DNA from: CAYXXN01 sp964469055
GTDB taxonomy: Bacteria; Acidobacteriota; Thermoanaerobaculia; Multivoradales; JAHEKO01
DNA length: 28,537 nt
Direction of reading: 5' to 3'
Assembly: GCA_964469055.1 (NCBI GenBank)
Contig: CAYXXN010000014.1
Span: 1 to 28,537, forward strand
A program made the translations under genes and the position numbers. Of the stretch, positions 20,739 through 28,537 are shown one piece after another. Position 1 is the first letter of the stretch, and each line of letters starts with the position of its first letter. The notes beneath the pieces were generated by a model, which worked only from the letters and a program-made list of their open reading frames with translations, was not told the DNA's origin and did not search any database.

Positions 20739-22181
20739 CTACGGCTGCGGCGAGCCGGCGAGCGGCGTCCGCAGGTAGGGGAAGACGTTGTCGAACTGGT
20801 TCGGGCTCTGGCGGGCCCCGTCCGTGTAGGGCAAGGTGCCCGACGGCGCGTCGTCCGGACCGCAGCCGAAGACGCCTGGGAAGGCGTGGCAGAGAACCCC
20901 CATGGCGACCCGCAGCTCGGCATCGACCACGTCGTCGCCCGGCCTCCGGCCGTTGGGGAAGCCCGCGAGATCCCCGCCCAACACGCCCAGGTTGCTCTGG
21001 CTCGCCCTCGGGGTCGGCGCGATCGCCACGTTCAGGCGCTGCATCTCCCCGAAGCCGAACTTGTTCAGCCCCTCCACCCCCGTGACGAAGGCGGCGAGGA
21101 GGTCCTGGCGCGGGAAGTTGTTGGGCGCCGAGACGCCGAACAAGATCTCGAGCAGCTCGGGCAGCGTCGGGTTGGTGACGTAGGTGGCGAACTGGCCGTC
21201 GTTCTTGGGGCTGCTGGCGTTGAAGCGGTTCTTGTCCTTGAGGCCGATGACCAGCTCGTTGACGAGCGGCATGCCGAGGCGCGAGACCTGTGCGTAGTTC
21301 GCCGAATCGGTCTCGGGGTTCTCGAAGCTGGGCGAGGTCTTGAGGGTGCGGCGCTTGGGCAGCCGCGCCGTCGTCCAGCCGCCGATGACGTCGCCGCTGC
21401 CGCGCAAGCAGTCGGTCGGAACCTCGAGGGCGAAGGTCGTGATGTTGGCGTCCTCGAGCTCGGAGCTCTGGCTGTTCGGGCCGCCGAGCGGGTTGTAGTT
21501 CACCAGGTCGAACGTCTCGCCCAGGTTGACGACGAAGGACTCGCGACGCTGACCGACGAACACCCGGCCGTCGCCGCAGCCCGGGATGCCGGCATCGGCG
21601 ATGAAGCTCGCGGCGTACCCCACGTAGTCCGGGAAGGACTTGTTGCCGATGTTGTCCATCGGCTTGCCGAAGCCGGTCGAGCCGTCGGCGCGGTTGACAA
21701 GGAGCCCCCCGCCGCCGCCGCCCGGGCGCAGCAGGTTGACCCTGTAGCTCTCGCGGAAGTTGAGCAGGCTCTGGTCGTCGGCGGTGATGGGGCCGGCGTT
21801 CTTGAGCGGGATCGACACCATCTGGTCGCCGACCGGGATCTGGATGTCGGCCAAGTCGTTGTCGAGCTGGAACTGGAAGATCAAGTCGGGCTCGCCGTCA
21901 CCACTGTTGTCGATGTTGATGCGGTACTGCGCGTCCTGGTCGAGGGCGAAGTAGTTGGGCCCGCCGTAGGGAGCCTGCAGCGGGTTGTAGTTGGCGATCA
22001 GCGTCACGAAGCCGTCCCGCCCGGACTCGTAGCTGCGGAACATGTAGAAGTCCGTGGCGTCGACTTGCGGCAGCTCGGTGATGAAGGGCGCCTCCCGGTG
22101 GCTCGACGCGGCCAGCGGGGCGGCGGCGAGCGCCAGCAAAGCTGCTCCGAGTGTGGTGAATCTCCTCGAATTCTGCGACAT
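20739..22181 (-). CDS. Secreted DUF4331 family protein
   Basis: A 480-residue protein with a signal peptide (basic start, hydrophobic 11-24, likely cleavage before SSHREAP at about residue 26). The mature start SSHREAPFI, followed by VDATDFYMFRSYE and ANYNPLQAPYGGPNYF, is the hallmark of DUF4331 proteins, whose function is not established. Later segments contain acidic Ca-binding-like stretches (IDNSGDGEPDL, a dockerin/EF-like pattern) and a glycine run (about 155-160) in a probable surface loop. It should be periplasmic or exported. ATG at 22181 has an excellent GGAGGAG ribosome binding site. It is monocistronic: 132 bp separate it from the lipoprotein gene upstream, and a strong terminator follows. 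Confidence 0.85.
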   Translation of the reverse strand: MSQNSRRFTTLGAALLALAAAPLAASSHREAPFITELPQVDATDFYMFRSYESGRDGFVTLIANYNPLQAPYGGPNYFALDQDAQYRINIDNSGDGEPDLIFQFQLDNDLADIQIPVGDQMVSIPLKNAGPITADDQSLLNFRESYRVNLLRPGGGGGGLLVNRADGSTGFGKPMDNIGNKSFPDYVGYAASFIADAGIPGCGDGRVFVGQRRESFVVNLGETFDLVNYNPLGGPNSQSSELEDANITTFALEVPTDCLRGSGDVIGGWTTARLPKRRTLKTSPSFENPETDSANYAQVSRLGMPLVNELVIGLKDKNRFNASSPKNDGQFATYVTNPTLPELLEILFGVSAPNNFPRQDLLAAFVTGVEGLNKFGFGEMQRLNVAIAPTPRASQSNLGVLGGDLAGFPNGRRPGDDVVDAELRVAMGVLCHAFPGVFGCGPDDAPSGTLPYTDGARQSPNQFDNVFPYLRTPLAGSPQP

Positions 22182-22207
22182 GCTTCTCCTCCGTCTCTGG
22201 GGTCGTC

Positions 22208-22224
22208 GTGCGGTGGATCCGCAC
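22208..22224. promoter_or_regulatory. Inverted repeat in the DUF4331 upstream region
   Basis: GTGCGG-TGGAT-CCGCAC is a perfect 6-bp inverted repeat with a 5-base centre, ending 26 bases before the DUF4331 start codon. It could be a repressor site or a 5'-UTR hairpin just ahead of the ribosome binding site. The rest of the 132-bp gap (22182-22313) shows a weak GC hairpin near 22255-22275 but no clear promoter boxes. Confidence 0.35.
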
Positions 22225-22313
22225 TCGCCTCTACGGGACGGAGAACCGACCGGATGAACCAGCCCGCGGCCGGCCTTTTTCTGCGGAGACGGGGAGGCGA
22301 GCTCGTGGCTTCT

Positions 22314-22874
22314 CTAGTGGGGCGGCTCGGCCAGGTCGATCGCCTTGAGCTGCGTGAGCTCGGCCTCGAGGCGGGCGATCTCCTCGCGCAGCCGATCCGC
22401 CTCCGAGGTCAAGGAGGCCAGCCGCGAGTCGAGCTGCCGAGCGCGGCCGCGCTCGCGGGCGAGGGCGGCGCGCAGCTCGTCCTCGGAGGCCGAGGCCGGC
22501 GGCGGGGGCTCCTCCTCCGGAAGCGGGTCCGCCACGGCCACCCGCGGAGCCCCCTCGAGGCCAGCGAGCAGCAACTCCGCCTCGTGCGCGTACGGCGTCC
22601 TTGGGTATACGGCGCGGAGGCGCTGGAAGATGCGCCGCGCCTCGCGCGGATCGTAGAGCGCGCTCTCCGGCCGGGCATAGAGGACGCCCAGGCGCAGGTA
22701 GGCGCCGGCGGCGCGGTTCGCCGTCGTGAGCAGGGCGTCGGCCGCTCGCTCGTAGGCACGGGCGGCGGCGACGTCGTCGCCGGCGGCGAGCTCGCGGTCA
22801 CCGCGCGACAGCGTGCAGGCGCCGAGGCCAAGAGCGACGACGGCGGCCGCCATCAGCGCTCGTCCCCCGCTCAT
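22314..22874 (-). CDS. QseG-like lipoprotein with TPR-like and coiled-coil regions
   Basis: A 186-residue predicted lipoprotein: signal peptide with lipobox LGAC and lipidated C20. Helical tetratricopeptide-like repeats span about 30-108 (two motifs around AARAYERAADAL and ARRIFQRLRAVYP). A proline-rich spacer (118-127) is followed by a coiled coil (130-178) ending LTQLKAIDLAEPPH. The short size, coiled-coil tail and coupling to a HAMP kinase match the position of QseG (YfhG), which in enterobacteria modulates its sensor kinase. The start overlaps the kinase stop by 4 bp (ATGA). The aspartate-free position after C20 (T21) fits outer-membrane sorting by the E. coli +2 rule. Function as a kinase modulator is inference from context. 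Confidence 0.72.
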   Translation of the reverse strand: MSGGRALMAAAVVALGLGACTLSRGDRELAAGDDVAAARAYERAADALLTTANRAAGAYLRLGVLYARPESALYDPREARRIFQRLRAVYPRTPYAHEAELLLAGLEGAPRVAVADPLPEEEPPPPASASEDELRAALARERGRARQLDSRLASLTSEADRLREEIARLEAELTQLKAIDLAEPPH

Positions 22875-24306
22875 GCCGCGGCCGCCTCGGCCAGGTCGAG
22901 CCGCACGCAGAAGCGGCTGCCGCGCGGCTCGTTGTCCTCCACCCAGATCGCCCCGCCGTGGGCGATGACGATCTCGCGACAGATGGCGAGGCCCAGCCCG
23001 AAACCCGGGCGGGCCGGGCCGCGCGCCCGGTGGAACTTCTCGAAGATGCGGGGCTTCTCCAGCTCGGGAACGCCGGGCCCCTCGTCCTCGACGGCCAGGA
23101 CGGCGGCCCCGCCCTCGCGCGCCAGGCGCAGAGCGATCGGTCCGCCGGCCGGCGAGTACTTCTCGGCGTTGGCGAGCAGGTTCTCGATCACCTGCGGAAA
23201 GCGCTCCCGGTCGCAGCGCACGACGACCGGCGTCGCCGGCAGATCCAGATCCAACCGGCTGCGCCGTTCGGCATGGCCGCCCCAACCCTCCACCGTCTCG
23301 CGCACCATCGTCCCCAGGTCGTGCGGCCGCAGATCGTACTCCACGGCGCCCGCCTCCATCCGCGCCAGGTCGAGGAGGCGGGTGAGCATGCGCGTCAAGC
23401 GCTCGCCGCCCCGCTGATTGAGCTCGAGCAGGCGCCGCTGCTCCGCCGCGAGCGGCCCGGCCAGCTCGTCGAGCAGAGCGTCGTTGGTCTCGCGCATCGC
23501 CACCAAGGGCGTGCGCAGCTCATGCGAGACGTGGGAGAGGAAGTCGCTCTTCAGCCGATCGAGCTCGCCCAGGCGCTCCACCATGCGGTTGAAGCTGCCG
23601 GCGAGCTCGGAGAGCTCGTCCTTGCCCTTCGCCTCGAGCCGGTAGGCGAAGCGTCCCTCGGCGACTGCGCGCGTCCCCTCGAGCAGTCGCGACAGCGGCC
23701 GCTGGATCGAGCGCAGGGTCAGCACCACGATGGGGAGCGACAGCACCAGCGCCGCCAGGGCCGTCCACCAGGAGACGCGCTCGGCCCGCCGCCGCTCGCG
23801 GTCGACGTCGGCGCGCAGCAGGGCGATCTGCCGCTCCGTCTCGCCGGCCAGGACGGCGAGCTGCTCGCCCAGCGCCACCAGCCGGGCGAGAACGGCCTCC
23901 TCGGCGCTCCCCCGGTCGCCCCCGCCGAGGGCCGCCGCGGCCACCTCGTTCCAGGCCCGCAGGTAGCCCCGCCAGCCCCGCGTGAGCTCGGTGACCGCCG
24001 CGCCCTCCTCCGGCGCCAGGTCGAGGGCCTCCAACTCGCCCAGATAGCCGGCGAACTCTTCCTGGCGGCGCGCGATCCCCGCCGCGTAGTCGGGGTCGCG
24101 CAGCACCCACAGGCGCCGGGTCAGCTCCTCGATGCGCCAGCGGTCGCGCTCCAGACGCAGGGCGAGCCCCGCCGCCGTGAAGGCCGTCGTCGAGAGCCGC
24201 TCGCTCGCCGCCGCGAGCTCCCTCACCTGGGCCACGTGGTAGACGAGGACCGCCAGCAGCAGGGCGAGCAGGAATCCCGTGACGGCGACGATGCGGCTCG
24301 CCACCT

Positions 24307-24310
<4 letters not shown>
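22871..24310 (-). CDS. HAMP-domain sensor histidine kinase (GlrK/QseE-like)
   Basis: A 479-residue inner-membrane kinase. TM1 (about 8-28) and TM2 (about 182-202) bracket a 150-residue, largely helical periplasmic domain rich in Glu/Arg/Leu heptads. HAMP (about 203-256) follows, with the H-box FLSHVSHELRTPL centred on phospho-accepting H263. The ATP-binding domain has an N-box FPQVIENLLANAEKYSP, G1 VEDEGPGVP, F-box IFEKFHRA and G2 GFGLGLAICREI. It starts with GTG overlapping the regulator stop by 4 bp (GTGA) and is coupled downstream to the lipoprotein gene. The partner regulator is the adjacent NtrC-type protein. The signal is unknown; by analogy with GlrK/QseE, envelope status or catecholamine-like cues are possibilities only. 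Confidence 0.88.
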
Positions 24311-25686
<1,376 letters not shown>

Positions 25687-25708
25687 GCGCCGCAGTGTAC
25701 GTCAAACG

Positions 25709-25721
25709 GGGAAAGTTTCCC
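25709..25721. promoter_or_regulatory. Perfect inverted repeat, candidate activator site
   Basis: GGGAAA-G-TTTCCC is a 13-bp perfect inverted repeat in the regulator/desaturase divergent region, in the size range bound by Fis-type HTH dimers. It lies 22 bases upstream of the regulator start (possible autoregulation) and about 75 bases upstream of the predicted sigma-54 start site for the desaturase, a plausible position for an NtrC-type upstream activating sequence. Confidence 0.4.
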
Positions 25722-25763
25722 TATGGAGGCCGCCCTCGCCGCCTGTCCGCAGCAAGGCCGGCC

Positions 25764-25778
25764 TGGCGCGTCTCGGGC
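25764..25778 (+). promoter_or_regulatory. Weak sigma-54-like promoter before the desaturase
   Basis: TGGCGCG-TCTC-GGGC keeps the invariant GG-N10-GC spacing of -24/-12 promoters, with six of seven bases of the -24 block but only GC of the -12 block. Start of transcription would be near 25790, giving a leader of about 47 bases before GTG 25837. A second inverted repeat, CGACTC (25789-25794) and GAGTCG (25805-25810), lies just downstream. GG-N10-GC is frequent by chance in GC-rich DNA. Confidence 0.25.
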
Positions 25779-25836
25779 GCACCCGAAACGACTCGAGCCT
25801 GCTAGAGTCGGCTGACTTCGCGCCGCGAGGATTCCC

Positions 25837-26862
25837 GTGACGGCCCCCTCCAGCCCCTCCCTGAACGCCTACTGGCAGCGGTTGCTGGCGCCCTACATGC
25901 GGGCGCACAACGGCAAGGCGATCTTCCAACTCGTCACGACCGGCCTCCTCTACGCGACGACCTGGCTGGTGATGCTCTGGAGCCTCGGGGTCTCCTACTG
26001 GCTCACCCTGGCGCTCGCCCTGCCGGCGGTCGGCCTGTTTACGCGACTCTTTATCTTCCAGCACGACTGCGGCCACGGCTCGTTCTTCGGCTCGCGGCGG
26101 GCCAACAACGCGCTCGGCGCCGCCCTGGGCGTCCTCACCCTGACGCCCTACCGCTACTGGCGCCGCACCCACGCCATCCACCACGCCACCTCGGGCGACC
26201 TCGATCACCGCACCTTCGGCGAGGTCGACACCCTGACCGTGGCCGAGTACCGCCAGCGCACCCGCTGGGGGCGGCTGCGCTATCGGCTCTACCGCCACCC
26301 CTTCGTGCTGTTCGTCGTCGGTCCCGCCTACCAGTTCTTGCTCAAGCACCGCTTGCCCTTCGACATGCCGCTCTCCTGGCGGCAGGAGTGGGCGAGCGTG
26401 ATGTGGACCAACGTGGGCATCGTGGCGCTGGCGCTCGCGGCCTGGGGCGTTCTCGGCCTGGAGCGCTTCCTGCTGGTGCAGTTGCCGATCACCCTGATCG
26501 GCGGCGCCTTCGGTGTGTGGCTGTTCTACGTCCAGCACCAGTTCGAGGACACCTACTGGCGGACGCACCCGGAGTGGGACTTCCACCGCGCCGGCATCGA
26601 GGGGAGCTCCTTCTACGACCTGCCGCGCGTGCTCCACTGGTTCACCGGCAACATCGGCTTCCACCACGTGCACCATTTGGCGAGCCGCATCCCGAACTAC
26701 CGCTTGGCCGAGTGCTTCCGCAAGGTCGCGGAGCTCGGGAAGGTGACGCGCTTGACCTTCTGGTCGAGCCTGCGCTGCCTGCGGCTGCGGCTGTGGGACG
26801 AGCAGGGCCAGCGGTTGATCGGCTTCCGCGAGCTGCGACGGCTGGGCGCCGCGCTCGACTGA
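25837..26862 (+). CDS. Membrane fatty acid desaturase
   Basis: A 341-residue diiron membrane desaturase that inserts a double bond in an acyl chain. The three histidine boxes are HDCGH (76-80), HAIHH (112-116) and HHVHH (276-280). Four main hydrophobic segments (about 30-70, then 148-165 and 185-225) give the usual topology with histidine boxes on the cytoplasmic face. The N-terminal GHGSFFGSRRANNALG and the region FEDTYWRTHPEWDFHRAGIEGSS resemble delta-12/omega-3-like bacterial proteins of the DesA type, but regiospecificity cannot be read from sequence. GTG at 25837 is preceded by GCGAGG. It is divergent from the GlrR-like regulator gene, and its stop lies only 3 bp from the convergent dehydratase gene. 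Membrane fluidity adaptation is the likely role. Confidence 0.9.
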   Translation: MTAPSSPSLNAYWQRLLAPYMRAHNGKAIFQLVTTGLLYATTWLVMLWSLGVSYWLTLALALPAVGLFTRLFIFQHDCGHGSFFGSRRANNALGAALGVLTLTPYRYWRRTHAIHHATSGDLDHRTFGEVDTLTVAEYRQRTRWGRLRYRLYRHPFVLFVVGPAYQFLLKHRLPFDMPLSWRQEWASVMWTNVGIVALALAAWGVLGLERFLLVQLPITLIGGAFGVWLFYVQHQFEDTYWRTHPEWDFHRAGIEGSSFYDLPRVLHWFTGNIGFHHVHHLASRIPNYRLAECFRKVAELGKVTRLTFWSSLRCLRLRLWDEQGQRLIGFRELRRLGAALD

Positions 26863-26865
26863 AGC

Positions 26866-27201
26866 TCAGCCGGCGAGCAGCCGGTCGGCCCTGGCCGCCC
26901 ACACGAAGTCGGTTTCCGCCAGGCCCCCGATCTTGTGGGTGAAGAGCGTCACGTGGACCCTCCCCCATCCCAGGCCGATCTCCGGGTGGTGGTTCACGCT
27001 TTCGGCAAGCTCGCCCAGCCGGTTGGTGAACGCCAGGGCCTCGACGAAGTTCTTGAAACGGTAGGTCTTCTCGAGATGGTGCCCGTCGATGACCTGCCAG
27101 CCGCCGCCGAGCTCCCTCGAGATCCGCTCCAGGTCCTCGCCTTGGAGGGGCGGGATGCCGCCCTTGCAGGGAACGCAGTCGCGGGAAGCAAGATCACTCA
27201 T
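26866..27201 (-). CDS. phhB: 4a-hydroxytetrahydrobiopterin dehydratase (pterin carbinolamine dehydratase)
   Basis: This 111-residue enzyme dehydrates 4a-hydroxytetrahydropterin, regenerating the cofactor of aromatic amino acid hydroxylases. The N-terminus CVPCKGGIPPL is typical of bacterial members. The core shows EKTYRFKNF and the active-site signature E67-x3-H71-H72-P73 with W79, H89 and D98. The ATG at 27201 overlaps the stop of the enoyl-CoA isomerase by 4 bp, so the two are translationally coupled. No phenylalanine hydroxylase is in the window, so it may serve another pterin reaction; homologues without a hydroxylase partner are common in bacteria. Confidence 0.93.
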   Translation of the reverse strand: MSDLASRDCVPCKGGIPPLQGEDLERISRELGGGWQVIDGHHLEKTYRFKNFVEALAFTNRLGELAESVNHHPEIGLGWGRVHVTLFTHKIGGLAETDFVWAARADRLLAG

Positions 27202-27962
27202 CGGACTACCTCCGGCTGCTTGGCGCGCAAGCGCTCGACGAGCGCTCGCAGCGCCTCCTGGGTCTCGTCGCTGAACCACTGCTCGACGAGCTGTCGCCGC
27301 ATCGTCCCCTCGGCCAGAGCCGAGACCAACTCGGAGCGAAAGAGGCGGCGCGTGGCGAGCATCGCGAGTCGCGGCCGCGCCAGAAGATGTCCCAAGCGCT
27401 CGAGCGCGCGTGCCACGACCGCCTCCGCCGGCACCACCTCGTCCACGAGCCCGAGCCGCAGTGCCTCGTCGGGAGAGACCATGAGGCCGGAGACCGCCAG
27501 CCGCTCCGCCTGGCCCGCGCCGACCAGGCGGCGCAGCGGCAGCATCATCTCCGCCGGCAGGGCGATCCCCACCTCGACCTCGTTCAGGCCGATCCTGTAG
27601 TCGCCCGCGGCCATCGTCCGCTGGTCGCAGAAGATCGCCATCACCGCGCCGCCCGCCGGCGCGTGGCCGGTGATCGCCACACCGACCGGCACGGGACTCC
27701 CGGCGAGCGTGCGCAGCAGGCCCAGGAACTCCTCCCACAGGCCCTCGATCCCCGAGCGATCGAAAGTCAGGAGGAGCGGCACGTCGAGCCCGGCCGAGAA
27801 CATCCCCGGGCGACCCGAGAGCAGCACCCCCTCGAAGCCCTCGCTCGGGGCCGCCTGCACGGCGCGGGTGAGCGCCGCGATGAGCTCGGGCGAGAGCGCG
27901 TTGGCCGGCGGCCGGTCGAGCTGGAGCTCCAGGATCGCGCCATGCACCCGGCGGGTCAGCAT
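27198..27962 (-). CDS. Enoyl-CoA hydratase/isomerase family protein (Delta3-Delta2-enoyl-CoA isomerase-like)
   Basis: A 254-residue crotonase fold protein. Oxyanion-hole segments are FSAGLD (55-60) and APAGGAVMAI (101-110). The latter, together with CDQRTMAAGDYRIGLNEVEVGI, resembles mitochondrial 3,2-trans-enoyl-CoA isomerase (ECI1) more than hydratases. E128 in GLNE is placed like the single catalytic Glu of ECI1, and the second hydratase Glu is not evident. It would shift cis/trans-3 double bonds to trans-2 during beta-oxidation of unsaturated fatty acids, which fits a desaturase located next door. Its stop is coupled to the pterin dehydratase start. It begins 22 bp from the 3' end of tRNA-Asn on the same strand. 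Confidence 0.83.
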   Translation of the reverse strand: MLTRRVHGAILELQLDRPPANALSPELIAALTRAVQAAPSEGFEGVLLSGRPGMFSAGLDVPLLLTFDRSGIEGLWEEFLGLLRTLAGSPVPVGVAITGHAPAGGAVMAIFCDQRTMAAGDYRIGLNEVEVGIALPAEMMLPLRRLVGAGQAERLAVSGLMVSPDEALRLGLVDEVVPAEAVVARALERLGHLLARPRLAMLATRRLFRSELVSALAEGTMRRQLVEQWFSDETQEALRALVERLRAKQPEVVR

Positions 27963-27984
27963 GGGGCGATCCTGCCAGAAAGAA

Positions 27985-28059
27985 TGGCTCCTCGGGAGGG
28001 ACTCGAACCCCCGACCAATCGGTTAACAGCCGATCGCTCTACCACTGAGCTACCGAGGA
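27985..28059 (-). tRNA. tRNA-Asn (anticodon GTT), CCA encoded
   Basis: Read on the minus strand, the acceptor stem TCCTCGG (28059-28053) pairs with CCGAGGA (27995-27989). The D arm is GCTC-AGTGGTA-GAGC, the anticodon arm ATCGG-CTGTTAA-CCGAT has anticodon GTT, and the T arm is GGGGG-TTCGAGT-CCCTC. A discriminator G and a genomically encoded CCA (27987-27985) follow. All stems close with only a G-T wobble in the T stem. It lies 19 bp downstream of the rpoD stop. Confidence 0.96.
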
Positions 28060-28069
28060 ACAGGACGGA

Positions 28070-28075
28070 ATCTTA
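28070..28075 (-). promoter_or_regulatory. Candidate -10 element for tRNA-Asn
   Basis: TAAGAT on the minus strand lies about 11 bases upstream of the mature tRNA 5' end, between it and the rpoD stop. The same hexamer is found upstream of acsA (7183-7178). No good -35 is visible, so the tRNA might instead be processed from rpoD read-through. Confidence 0.3.
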
Positions 28076-28078
28076 TCG

Positions 28079-28537
28079 CTAGCCGGTCGAGTCGATGAAC
28101 GGGCGCAGCTGCTGGGCGCGACTCGGGTGGCGCAGCTTGCGGAGCGCCTTCGACTCGATCTGGCGGATGCGCTCGCGGGTGACGTTGAAGGAGCGGCCCA
28201 CCTCTTCCAAGGTGTGCTCCGAGCCCTCGCCGACGCCGAAGCGCATGCGTAGCACCGCTTCCTCGCGCGGAGTCAGGCTCTTCAAGACCCGTACCGTCTG
28301 GTCGCGCAGGTTGTTGCCGATCACCGACTCGATGGGCGAAACGGCGTTCTTGTCCTCGATGAAGTCCCCCAGGTGGGAGTCCTCCTCTTCGCCGATCGGG
28401 GTCTCGAGGGAGATCGGCTCCTGCGCGATCTTCATGATCTTCCGGACCTTCGAGGCCGGCAGGTCCATGCGCCCGCCGATCTCCTCGGCGGTGGGCTCGC
28501 GCCCCAGCTCCTGCACCAGCGAGCGGCTGGTGCGGGT
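28079..28537 (-). CDS. rpoD: RNA polymerase primary sigma factor RpoD, C-terminal part (cut by window edge)
   Basis: The last 152 codons of a sigma-70 housekeeping factor; the 5' part lies beyond 28537. Visible are region 3 (ELGREPTAEEIGGRMDLPASKVRKIMKIAQEP), the region 3.2 finger with GEEEDSHLGDFIED, and region 4.1/4.2 with LTPREEAVLRMRFG. The -35-recognising helix-turn-helix is TLEEVGRSFNVTRERIRQIE, followed by the conserved tail ALRKLRHPSR. The spacing and residues are those of group 1 sigma factors. tRNA-Asn follows immediately downstream on the same strand. Confidence 0.96.
   Translation of the reverse strand, partial: TRTSRSLVQELGREPTAEEIGGRMDLPASKVRKIMKIAQEPISLETPIGEEEDSHLGDFIEDKNAVSPIESVIGNNLRDQTVRVLKSLTPREEAVLRMRFGVGEGSEHTLEEVGRSFNVTRERIRQIESKALRKLRHPSRAQQLRPFIDSTG

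Noticed and set aside
22255..22285. GC-rich sequence followed by five T on the plus strand, resembling a terminator
   Set aside because: No plus-strand gene lies upstream and both neighbouring genes are on the minus strand, where the run reads as A. The stem is also weak.

Overview
The window is GC-rich, densely coding bacterial DNA (no exact base count made) with 24 recognisable protein genes, two of them cut by the window edges, one tRNA, one probable gene remnant and one very short candidate leader ORF. The gene set suggests a Gram-negative, soil- or sediment-type bacterium: a lipoprotein, an NtrC-type sigma-54 activator, GT-C membrane glycosyltransferase, DUF4331 exoprotein and frequent GTG/TTG starts. 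Acidobacteriota (perhaps a Thermoanaerobaculia-like lineage) is my best guess. This is inference from gene content, not a phylogenetic result.

Region 1 (1-7145, minus strand) is one long co-directional run: acetyl-CoA synthetase, an AI-2E-family membrane protein, aconitase, queD, queE and the start of citrate synthase. It is mainly an acetate-activation and TCA-entry cluster, with two queuosine precursor genes nested between aconitase and citrate synthase. Region 2 (7224-9619) holds a GT39-like membrane glycosyltransferase convergent with a SMUG1-like uracil-DNA glycosylase; their stop codons overlap. Region 3 (9726-15726, plus strand) holds glutamine-dependent NAD synthetase, then a tight three-gene cassette: a secreted, membrane-anchored CehA/McbA-type metallohydrolase, a DprE1-like FAD oxidase and a DprE2-like SDR. 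The last two resemble the mycobacterial epimerase that makes polyprenyl-phosphoryl-arabinose.

Region 4 (15723-20479) is a carbon/nitrogen node: an FMN/[3Fe-4S] glutamate-synthase-like protein and ATP-dependent PEP carboxykinase on the minus strand, divergent from a glutamate dehydrogenase. Region 5 (20480-22181) has two hairpins, a probable antitoxin remnant and a secreted DUF4331 protein. Region 6 (22314-26862) holds a GlrR/GlrK/QseG-like regulatory operon (NtrC-type regulator, HAMP histidine kinase, coiled-coil lipoprotein; all junctions overlap), divergent from a fatty acid desaturase. The shared intergenic region contains a perfect inverted repeat and a weak sigma-54-like element, so the regulator may control the desaturase. 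Region 7 (26866-28537, minus strand) holds a pterin carbinolamine dehydratase overlapping an enoyl-CoA isomerase, tRNA-Asn(GTT), and the 3' part of rpoD.

The most interesting candidates are the metallohydrolase-DprE1-DprE2 cassette, which may be a non-actinobacterial polyprenyl-pentose pathway, and the two-component system facing a desaturase. No CRISPR array, insertion sequence, prophage or rRNA was seen.
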